A stretch of DNA of 8,384 nt from Candidatus Falkowiibacteriota bacterium (GTDB taxonomy: Bacteria > Patescibacteriota > Patescibacteriia > JACRDY01), in contig JACRDY010000053.1 in assembly GCA_016218485.1 (NCBI GenBank), forward strand, positions 1 to 8,384, given 5' to 3'. The notes beneath the pieces are model-generated. The model did not search any database. It worked only from the letters and a program-made list of their open reading frames with translations, and had not been told where the DNA came from. Shown here in pieces: positions 1-5,494 of this stretch; position 1 is the first letter of the stretch, and each line of letters begins with the position of its first letter. Position numbers and translations under genes: made by a program.

Positions 1-175
1 GATGGTTACAAAACTCCTTTGGCTATAATTTGTTCTTTTCGTCCGATACTTCGTCAAGCTGGCGCGAAATGATTTTCATCGTAGCCCAGCTACGACTCAA
101 ATCATTTCGCCGCCCTTTCCTCGTCTCGGACGAAAAGCCCTCCATTCCGCTTAAAATTAGTTTTGTAACCATCTC
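1..175. repeat. Palindromic MITE-like element, copy 1 (left end cut by window edge)
   Basis: This is a non-coding imperfect palindrome centred near base 87. The outer arms GATGGTTACAAAACT (1-15) and AGTTTTGTAACCATC (159-173) are exact complements. Nested inside are CTTTTCGTCCGA (35-46) with TCGGACGAAAAG (126-137), GCGAAATGAT (64-73) with ATCATTTCGC (101-110), and GTAGC (81-85) with GCTAC (89-93). Copy 2 at 4293-4468 shows that the full end is GAGATGG, so two bases lie outside the window. The copies differ at only about eight positions, clustered in the right half. No transposase is encoded, so it would be a non-autonomous element moved in trans, or a large REP/BIME-type repeat. In RNA it would fold into a long hairpin just after the MFS gene. 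Confidence 0.85.
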
Positions 176-1344
176 TAAGCAACGTGTCCCGATGATCGGC
201 GAGCCGGTATATGCGGTACAACAAACAACATCGCTAACATTGACAGCGCTCCAATGGGAAGTAATGATTGCCAATGAGCTACCAGACCGAGCTGCAATAC
301 TCCCATAATGACGAGAACACCAACGACTAAACCGGTCTGCGTGGCCACCTCTCGCCACAGGGCAAACTGCAGAGAATTGCCAGATCGCTTGGCTCGGTTA
401 TGGTAAGTACTCTCAAATGGAATAGCAGTGACAATTCCTAAAAGTCCCAGCGTAAACTGGAGAATAAACATTGCCGGAGCGTGATGAATAAAAGGAATAA
501 TAAACCAAAAAGCTGAACCACTGAGCGTGCACCAAACAAAAAATGAACGAATGTTCTGTCGGTCGGTGGCTCGGCCGACTAAGTAATTCAAAGTTACGGC
601 CACAGCGGTACGCAATCCCACAAAAATACCCAGAACGGTAAATGATTGCAAAACTATCGCGATGTAGATTGACAGCAGATCGGCAGCATACGGATAGACC
701 AGTTTGCCAAAGAAAAAAGCCTTCGTGAACGCTGGCGGTACGTTGGAGATGAGAGTTTTAAATCTAACCGGATTGGTTATGCTGACTCGGCCATCAAATC
801 TTAAGATAAATATCGCGCCAATGCTCGTCAATGTCGTCAGGGTAGTGATGAGAATAAGGCCGGTTTGTTCGATCAGGACTCCCGCAATAACCGGAGCAAT
901 CACGCTAGCGACTATTTGGATAGTATTGGTCAAACCGATCTGGGAACCGCGGTGATCATTGTCACCATAGACAGAGAAATAGGCGGTGAGCGGTATGCGG
1001 TTGAACATCACGTTGAACCCATTGAACCACTGCAAGAGAATGAAGAAGAGAAATTGATGGGTTGGAATAATAAAAATAGCCAGCAAAGAAAAATACTTTA
1101 ATGCCTCTGACAAAGCGTGCCAACGAAAAGTGCGCTGCGGGCCAATTTTTTCAATCAGCATGCCAACGGGCTTGAGGATGATCAGGCAGGTCAGGCCGTA
1201 GGTCAAGATCGCACTTAATATGGCCATGACTGAAAAACCATGGAGATAAAAATAGACCATCATAAAATGACCACTGCCAATATTGACCGCGTTGATAATA
1301 AAATTGTAGAGATAGTACCGTTTTACTTCTATGGTCGTAGCCAT
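175..1344 (-). CDS. Major facilitator superfamily (MFS) transporter, 12 TM
   Basis: A 389-residue polytopic membrane protein of normal MFS length, predicted to move a small solute across the cytoplasmic membrane. The substrate cannot be read from the sequence. Hydrophobic segments run in two bundles of about six (roughly residues 10-185 and 210-378), separated by a polar linker near 183-200. MFS-type basic loops are visible: GMLIEKIGPQRT (61-72) after helix 2 and GRATDRQNIR (257-266) in the matching place of the second half. The start ATG at 1344 has no Shine-Dalgarno. A TATACT -10 box lies at 1379-1384, giving a leader of about 28 bases. The GDPD gene upstream ends 70 bases away on the same strand. 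The stop codon at 175-177 uses the outermost base of the palindromic element, so the C-terminal tail (RRSSGHVA) abuts the insertion and may have been slightly altered by it. Confidence 0.85.
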   Translation of the reverse strand: MATTIEVKRYYLYNFIINAVNIGSGHFMMVYFYLHGFSVMAILSAILTYGLTCLIILKPVGMLIEKIGPQRTFRWHALSEALKYFSLLAIFIIPTHQFLFFILLQWFNGFNVMFNRIPLTAYFSVYGDNDHRGSQIGLTNTIQIVASVIAPVIAGVLIEQTGLILITTLTTLTSIGAIFILRFDGRVSITNPVRFKTLISNVPPAFTKAFFFGKLVYPYAADLLSIYIAIVLQSFTVLGIFVGLRTAVAVTLNYLVGRATDRQNIRSFFVWCTLSGSAFWFIIPFIHHAPAMFILQFTLGLLGIVTAIPFESTYHNRAKRSGNSLQFALWREVATQTGLVVGVLVIMGVLQLGLVAHWQSLLPIGALSMLAMLFVVPHIPARRSSGHVA

Positions 1345-1378
1345 GGTGATTGATGTAATGACGCAGAAAAGCCTTACC

Positions 1379-1384
1379 AGTATA
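1379..1384 (-). promoter_or_regulatory. -10 box (TATACT) upstream of the MFS gene
   Basis: TATACT reads on the minus strand 34 bases before the MFS start, in the short gap after the GDPD gene. It matches the -10 hexamers found before other genes of this window. The -35 region 17 bases further up (ATTTCC) is weak. It suggests that the MFS gene has its own promoter besides any read-through. Confidence 0.5.
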
Positions 1385-1414
1385 CTACGGATACCCTAAG
1401 GGGAAATACATTTT

Positions 1415-2086
1415 TTAAGAAATAAACAACGACGGAAAATCGGTACCCAGAGCATCAACCTGCCACTCAATGAGCTGTTGTCCTAACACCGCATCATTAA
1501 CGTGGTAGGCGTAGACCAACAATCCCTGCTGCTTCATTTCCGTAATCAGAGACAGAGTGAGCACCGCGCCGGGTAAACCCATATACCGCGCGCTGACTGC
1601 TTGAGCGAAACGGAGCATGCCGGGAGTATATGACTTACATAAGTACACCAGCTCCACTTGGTGATCAAGCTGACGCATCAGGGTGAGCGCTGCTTCTGCA
1701 AAAGAAGAGAAACTGCAATCGCCAAGCGCCTGGGCCTGGGTAACCGTGTGGTACACAGCAGCCACTTCCGTTGCTAATTTCAGTTCAATTTGTAAACGCG
1801 CTTTGCCCCGGCAAAAATCAATCACGGCCGCCAAGGTCGGCACATGGAACCGCTGCTCTTGCGCAACGCGATCTAATTCTCCATGGGTTAGATCGGCAAC
1901 TAAAAAATCAGTATTAAAAAACCCAGCAATGGCGGCATCGTGGATCACCACCAGCTTACCGTCTTTCGTTTGCCGGACATCCAGCTCAATCTGCTGACAG
2001 CCGCGCCGGATGGCCTCGGCAAAAGAGGCAAAGGTATTGCCGAGCGCGTACCCGGCCGCTCCTCGGTGACCAACGATCAGTGCCAT
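1415..2086 (-). CDS. Glycerophosphodiester phosphodiesterase (GDPD) family protein, cytosolic
   Basis: A 223-residue single-domain GDPD (UgpQ/GlpQ superfamily). The family splits glycerophosphodiesters into sn-glycerol-3-phosphate and an alcohol, using a metal ion in a TIM barrel. Visible motifs are HRG (H7-R8), the IELDVRQTKDG block with metal ligands E34 and D36, catalytic H49 in IHD, and IELK with E101 and K103. The length fits a bare catalytic domain. There is no signal peptide or membrane segment, so it should act on imported or internal substrates. One oddity: the usual P-E-N-T motif reads ALGNT, so the conserved Glu is Gly16. Its start lies 18 bases after the stop of the half-MFS gene, without a Shine-Dalgarno, so the two are probably co-transcribed. 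Family assignment is firm; the exact substrate is unknown. Confidence 0.88.
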   Translation of the reverse strand: MALIVGHRGAAGYALGNTFASFAEAIRRGCQQIELDVRQTKDGKLVVIHDAAIAGFFNTDFLVADLTHGELDRVAQEQRFHVPTLAAVIDFCRGKARLQIELKLATEVAAVYHTVTQAQALGDCSFSSFAEAALTLMRQLDHQVELVYLCKSYTPGMLRFAQAVSARYMGLPGAVLTLSLITEMKQQGLLVYAYHVNDAVLGQQLIEWQVDALGTDFPSLFIS

Positions 2087-2104
2087 AGATATACGGTGTG
2101 GGTA

Positions 2105-2680
2105 TTAAAAACGATGCAGGATGCCCTGATGCCGTTGCTGCTTAATATAGTAGAGAATAAATAATAGCGAAATCGTGGCGCTGGCAATCATCATATAAAT
2201 CAGAATAGTAAAACCGTAAAACGTCGCTACCAAGCCGCCAATGATAGCCGCGACGCCACCGACTAAGGCCTCTAGGCCGGAAAAAAATCTCCACTCAAAT
2301 TCTTTGGCGCGCCGATCAGTGTGTTCAGCCAGCTCTTCAAACAAGAGCGGGTCGGCAATGGCATTGCCCATCGCCGTCAAAATCTGCGTCACGAACAACA
2401 TGAATATATTGGAAATAAACAGGTACGAGGCGATACCGATCACCCAGATAATCCAGCCGCCGCACAAGAGCGCGATTTTATTTTTCCATTGTACGCGGTG
2501 AATAATCAGGGTAAAAATTCCTTGCGTCAAAAGGAAGGTCGCCATGGCGCCGGAAGCGGCCAAAATATCACCGCCAATTTTCTGAACAAAAATCGCGTAA
2601 ATCGGAACAAGAATGGACTCGGAAAAGAGCGAGAAGCCGTACGAGGAGATGAGAATTTTGTAAAAAGTATTTATTTTCAT
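2105..2680 (-). CDS. Half-size MFS-like membrane protein (six TM)
   Basis: A 191-residue membrane protein with about six hydrophobic helices (near 8-30, 38-60, 68-86, 89-108, 134-155 and 157-180), resembling one six-helix bundle of an MFS transporter. A typical MFS protein has two such bundles. It may therefore dimerise, or be a shortened relative. The frame is open with no trace of a lost second half, so I do not call it a pseudogene. The start at ATG 2680 (MKINTFYKIL) gives a normal membrane-protein N-terminus. An in-frame ATG at 2728 would add 16 residues, translated from the 102-bp inverted-repeat region, with an unlikely composition (MGCNASAGRCW). However, a TATAAA-like box lies just before that upstream ATG, so the start is not certain. 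Neither ATG has a Shine-Dalgarno. The next gene, a GDPD, begins 18 bases downstream. Confidence 0.72.
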   Translation of the reverse strand: MKINTFYKILISSYGFSLFSESILVPIYAIFVQKIGGDILAASGAMATFLLTQGIFTLIIHRVQWKNKIALLCGGWIIWVIGIASYLFISNIFMLFVTQILTAMGNAIADPLLFEELAEHTDRRAKEFEWRFFSGLEALVGGVAAIIGGLVATFYGFTILIYMMIASATISLLFILYYIKQQRHQGILHRF

Positions 2681-2693
2681 ATTTTTGAAATAA

Positions 2694-2795
2694 ATCCAGC
2701 ACCTTCCTGCCGAGGCATTGCACCCCATAGGAAGATTTATATTAAATCATTCATCTCCTCAAGCAAGCTGTGGGGTATTCTGGAAGGTGCTGGAT
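2694..2795. repeat. 102-bp inverted-repeat (palindromic) element at the GDPD / half-MFS junction
   Basis: Perfect 14-bp arms ATCCAGCACCTTCC (2694-2707) and GGAAGGTGCTGGAT (2782-2795) enclose about 74 bases. Inside is an offset second pairing, ACCCCA (2722-2727) with TGGGGT (2771-2776). The element covers the last 14 codons of the upstream GDPD gene, the intergenic gap, and the N-terminal extension that I rejected for the half-MFS gene. No T-tract follows it on the minus strand, so it does not look like an ordinary terminator. Confidence 0.65.
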
Positions 2796-3467
2796 AAAAT
2801 CGCTGGAAAAATAATGAATGTCATAGCGCCGCAGCGCCCGGAGATACTGACGGCGGCTGAGAAACCAGTTACTGGCGCACATAAATTCTAAACCATGGGC
2901 GCGGACTTTCCTGACAATCCGTGAATTAATTTGAAAGGGAAACAGTGTTTCAAAATATTTATAGCCTTGAGCTTTCAGTTTATCCAAATTATAAAAACTG
3001 GACAAAACATTACCATTGATAACTTTGACAAACCCCTGGGGCATACTATGGAACCGGCGCAAAAACTTGACTGACTTATTAGCCAAAATTACTTCACGAA
3101 ATGTTCGTCCGTTAAAAACCTTAAGAACATCATCACGAGTAATGTCCATATGTTTAAAATCCAAAAAAACGATTTTGTCAGCGCTGATGACCGCCAGTAT
3201 TTCCTCCAGTGTATTGACGCCATACCGCTGCTGTATGTGTGACAACGGCCGCCGAAACTTAGAGAGGATATGGTAGAAAAACGGCTTACCATGGTAGCAG
3301 TACAACACCCCGTCTGCAGACTTCCGGATATCCAGCTCAATCATGGTAATATAATCTTGAGCGTTCGCGAGCTCGCACACCTCACGGGAATTCTCCCGGT
3401 ACCTCCGGCGACTAGCCGCATCAAAAAATCCGCGGTGCGCCATAACAATAATATTATTGAAATCCAT
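2751..3467 (-). CDS. Divergent glycerophosphodiester phosphodiesterase-like protein
   Basis: A 238-residue second GDPD-superfamily protein, only distantly similar to the one at 1415-2086. It keeps AHRG (H11, R12), REN (E25, N26, in place of PENT), the IELDIRKSADG block (E44, D46), and an H59-G60 at the second catalytic histidine (YCYHG in place of the usual HD). The third metal position, normally Glu before a Lys, reads FLDFK with D103. Catalysis is therefore possible but may be altered. There is no signal peptide, so it should be cytosolic. A strong -10 box (TATACT, 3477-3482) lies nine bases before ATG 3467, which suggests a leaderless transcript. The last residues (about LPEYPTACLRR) are encoded inside the 102-bp inverted repeat, so the natural C-terminus may have been replaced. 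Family call is confident, activity less so. Confidence 0.82.
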   Translation of the reverse strand: MDFNNIIVMAHRGFFDAASRRRYRENSREVCELANAQDYITMIELDIRKSADGVLYCYHGKPFFYHILSKFRRPLSHIQQRYGVNTLEEILAVISADKIVFLDFKHMDITRDDVLKVFNGRTFREVILANKSVKFLRRFHSMPQGFVKVINGNVLSSFYNLDKLKAQGYKYFETLFPFQINSRIVRKVRAHGLEFMCASNWFLSRRQYLRALRRYDIHYFSSDFIQHLPEYPTACLRR

Positions 3468-3476
3468 ATACTAGAG

Positions 3477-3505
3477 AGTATACCCTACTGGCGGCCGGTG
3501 AGCAA
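3477..3505 (-). promoter_or_regulatory. Promoter of the second GDPD gene (probably leaderless)
   Basis: The minus strand reads TTGCTC, 17 bases, then TATACT inside TAGGGTATACT. The start codon follows the -10 box after nine bases, so transcription would begin at or within 2-3 bases of the ATG. There is no Shine-Dalgarno. The same TAGGGTATACT string precedes the PAP2 gene. Confidence 0.7.
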
Positions 3506-3575
3506 AAAAGTGCAAATAATTAACGGGCAGAATCGACGCTCATCTTGGAAACGATCATACGGCTCACCACAGACA

Positions 3576-4283
3576 TTAGTATTTTGCACACAACTTAATA
3601 ATGAACGCTTGAGTCAGGGACAACTCTATAATCCCTTCCGGCTTGTCGGCTAGGAATTCATCAAAAGCGCGGCGTACTCCTTCGGCTTGGGCATAATCAT
3701 GAGTCAAGATGATCCCGCCGCCGACCATCCGATCATAGAAAAATGCTAACGCCGCTTTGGTACTGGTATACACATCAACGTCCAAATGAACAAAAGCGAA
3801 TTTTTTGTCCTTTATCGGATCAGCGGTTCCCGGGAAAATTCCCTGATAAATTTTCACATGAGGATATTTTTGTAAGCGCTGCCGTACGCCTTCATAGCTT
3901 GCAGCATACATGTTTTTATGAAATCGGTTGTCATCCTTATTTACTTCCGGCAAACCGAAAAAAGTATCAAAAAGATATAAATTTTTGTCGCCCTTCACTT
4001 CACAAATAATTTTGGCTGAAGTACCGTTATAAACGCCGACTTCGGCAAAGTCGCCGAAGAGCTTAGCACAAGCCCTGGCGATAGAATAAATATGAAAAAT
4101 CTCACTGGGCTTAAATAGGGGCCTGCCTTCCTGCCTCAAATCTTTAATCATTTTTAAGACTGCCCGATCTTTGCAAGGCCTCATTAACAATAATTCTACC
4201 CAACTGAACAAACGGTTGCCGAGCCTACCGAGCCAGGTTTCACCAAAATTCCGATTAATAAAATCACTGATTATTTTTGGCAT
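3576..4283 (-). CDS. TylF/macrocin-O-methyltransferase-like class I SAM-dependent methyltransferase
   Basis: A 235-residue methyltransferase of the TylF type (the group of macrocin 3-O-methyltransferase), which usually methylates a sugar hydroxyl with S-adenosylmethionine and a bound metal. The SAM-binding motif I is FAEVGVYNGTSA (79-90). The acidic end of strand 2 is D106 in LYLFDTF, followed by FGLPE. The metal and catalytic block HLDVDVY spans 166-172, with HDY at 195-197. A charged N-terminal extension (1-60) precedes the Rossmann core. There is no signal peptide. In the family the acceptor is a glycan or glycolipid sugar; here no glycosyltransferase lies nearby, so the acceptor is unknown. 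The ATG at 4283 is only nine bases from palindromic element copy 2. That element separates the gene from a TGGTATACT promoter at 4469-4477, so its expression may be reduced or changed. Confidence 0.87.
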   Translation of the reverse strand: MPKIISDFINRNFGETWLGRLGNRLFSWVELLLMRPCKDRAVLKMIKDLRQEGRPLFKPSEIFHIYSIARACAKLFGDFAEVGVYNGTSAKIICEVKGDKNLYLFDTFFGLPEVNKDDNRFHKNMYAASYEGVRQRLQKYPHVKIYQGIFPGTADPIKDKKFAFVHLDVDVYTSTKAALAFFYDRMVGGGIILTHDYAQAEGVRRAFDEFLADKPEGIIELSLTQAFIIKLCAKY

Positions 4284-4292
4284 AGTACTGGT

Positions 4293-4468
4293 GAGATGGT
4301 TACAAAACTACTTTTAAGCGGAATTTAGGGCTTTTCGTCCGAGACGAGGAAAGCCAGCGAAATGATGCGAGTCGTAGCTGGGCTACGATGAAAATCATTT
4401 CGCGCCAGCTTGACGAAGTATCGGACGAAAAGAACAAATTATAGCCAAAGGAGTTTTGTAACCATCTC
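4293..4468. repeat. Palindromic MITE-like element, copy 2 (complete, inverted relative to copy 1)
   Basis: A complete 176-bp element with 17-bp terminal inverted repeats GAGATGGTTACAAAACT (4293-4309) and AGTTTTGTAACCATCTC (4452-4468). Nested complementary blocks match those of copy 1. Its reverse complement is identical to copy 1 over roughly the first 98 bases and differs at about eight positions afterwards. No coding capacity is visible. No convincing target-site duplication was found at its edges. With copy 1 it brackets five genes in inverted orientation. Confidence 0.9.
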
Positions 4469-4477
4469 AGTATACCA
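4469..4477 (-). promoter_or_regulatory. Extended -10 promoter (TGGTATACT) cut off from the methyltransferase gene
   Basis: TG-G-TATACT reads on the minus strand immediately upstream of palindromic copy 2, pointing toward the methyltransferase start at 4283. If 4293-4468 is removed on paper, the -10 box stands nine bases from the ATG. That is the spacing at the GDPD promoter (3477-3482) and one base more than at the PAP2 promoter (7009-7014). Any transcript starting here now would carry the folded element as its leader. Confidence 0.6.
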
Positions 4478-4486
4478 AAAAATTAT

Positions 4487-5416
4487 CTAAAATACATTTC
4501 TCCCAACCGCGTTCAAATACTCCACCTTCTTCCGCTCTTGATCAAATTCGTCCTCTGCACACCAGCCGACCCCAATGAGAATAATGAGTTTCAAAGCGTC
4601 ATAAATATGCCGCCGTTCTTGGTCACTCAAAGGCCGGTACCGCGAGTATATTGCTATAATACGTTTCGCTCGCCTGACGTTCAACCCTTTATGGGGAGGC
4701 CAGGCCCACCAGAATATGATATTAGCGATATCGTAAATAAAGTCGGTATAAAAACTCATGTCAAAATCCAGCACCGCCGCGATTGTGCCTTGTTTAAAAA
4801 GAAAATTTGAGTAGTTCAGGTCAGCGTGACAAATGCCTTTCGGTAAACCAGTGGGCAGCTCAAGCGCCGCCAATTCATATTTCAACCAAGCGTCTCGCGT
4901 CGCACTCCTCGTCCCGTGAGTATTTTTTTTATATTCCCGCCAGCAGTACTGACGATCAAACCGCTGATGATAGCGGACGTACGCCGGCGCATACCCTTTG
5001 GTCAAAGTGTGTAAGTGGGCAATAACCCTGATGACTTCTGTAAGATGTCGGGGCTGAACAGCGCTATTGGGATTCTTTGTCGGATGAGCGTCAATGTATT
5101 CAATGATAAGGTAAGGTTTTGATTGGTATTGTCCAACCAGTCTTCCTAAAATACTCTTGATCGGCGCGGCAACGGGAAACTTTTTATTTTTTAAATAATT
5201 TAAAAGCTTGGCCTCATACCAGACATGCCGGGCCGACCGATTGACATACACGCGTAGCACAAATTTCCCCTTGGTGGTCGTCAGGAGTACCGTGGTTTGC
5301 AGCCAACCGAGAGTAAAATAGCTGGCGTGCTTAAATGCTCCCAAATCATAACCAGATAAAATTTTGATAAAATCCGATTTGGCGAGTTTAATTTTCGGGA
5401 TACTTCGTTTGATCAT
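4487..5416 (-). CDS. APH/choline-kinase-fold phosphotransferase (aminoglycoside phosphotransferase superfamily)
   Basis: A 309-residue soluble kinase of the APH superfamily, which includes choline/ethanolamine kinases, type II homoserine kinases and aminoglycoside phosphotransferases. The small lobe shows KFVLRVY (51-57), where Arg55 is in the usual lysine region, and E68 in the helix (YEAKLL). The hinge reads LIIEYIDA (103-110). The catalytic loop is GICHADLNYSNFLF (194-207), the Brenner motif with H197, D199 and N204. The metal-binding segment is VLDFDMS (215-221). The overall design resembles small-alcohol or amine kinases at least as much as drug-resistance enzymes, so I would not call it a resistance gene. 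The nearby lipid enzymes make a choline, ethanolamine or sugar kinase role possible, but this is inference. The start at ATG 5416 follows a TGCTATCAT extended -10 by six bases, so the transcript is probably leaderless. Confidence 0.82.
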   Translation of the reverse strand: MIKRSIPKIKLAKSDFIKILSGYDLGAFKHASYFTLGWLQTTVLLTTTKGKFVLRVYVNRSARHVWYEAKLLNYLKNKKFPVAAPIKSILGRLVGQYQSKPYLIIEYIDAHPTKNPNSAVQPRHLTEVIRVIAHLHTLTKGYAPAYVRYHQRFDRQYCWREYKKNTHGTRSATRDAWLKYELAALELPTGLPKGICHADLNYSNFLFKQGTIAAVLDFDMSFYTDFIYDIANIIFWWAWPPHKGLNVRRAKRIIAIYSRYRPLSDQERRHIYDALKLIILIGVGWCAEDEFDQERKKVEYLNAVGRNVF

Positions 5417-5422
5417 AATCCT

Positions 5423-5431
5423 ATGATAGCA
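5423..5431 (-). promoter_or_regulatory. Extended -10 promoter (TGCTATCAT) of the APH-fold kinase gene
   Basis: TG-C-TATCAT on the minus strand ends six bases before ATG 5416, placing the expected transcription start at about the A of the ATG. AGGA in the short gap is only two bases from the ATG, too close for a usual Shine-Dalgarno. Confidence 0.55.
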
Positions 5432-5494
5432 AACCGCCCGGCGACAAACTCCGGACGATTCTTATCCATATAAACGATCCAGCCATTACTAATT

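Noticed and set aside
2681..2728. Longer start for the half-MFS gene at ATG 2728
   Set aside because: The added residues come from the inverted repeat and look unlike a membrane-protein N-terminus. A TATAAA-like box just before this ATG keeps it as a minor alternative.
2321..2797. Plus-strand open frame of 158 codons over the half-MFS gene and its upstream gap
   Set aside because: It is antisense to a membrane protein with clear helices and shows no recognisable domain or start signal.
4284..4474. TACT on both sides of palindromic copy 2 as a target-site duplication
   Set aside because: On one side TACT touches the element, but on the other it is four bases away. A four-base match in AT-rich DNA is weak, and copy 1 shows no matching flank.
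4487..5416. Antibiotic-resistance aminoglycoside phosphotransferase
   Set aside because: Only the general APH-fold motifs are present. The same motifs occur in choline, ethanolamine and homoserine kinases, and nothing specific to resistance enzymes was seen.
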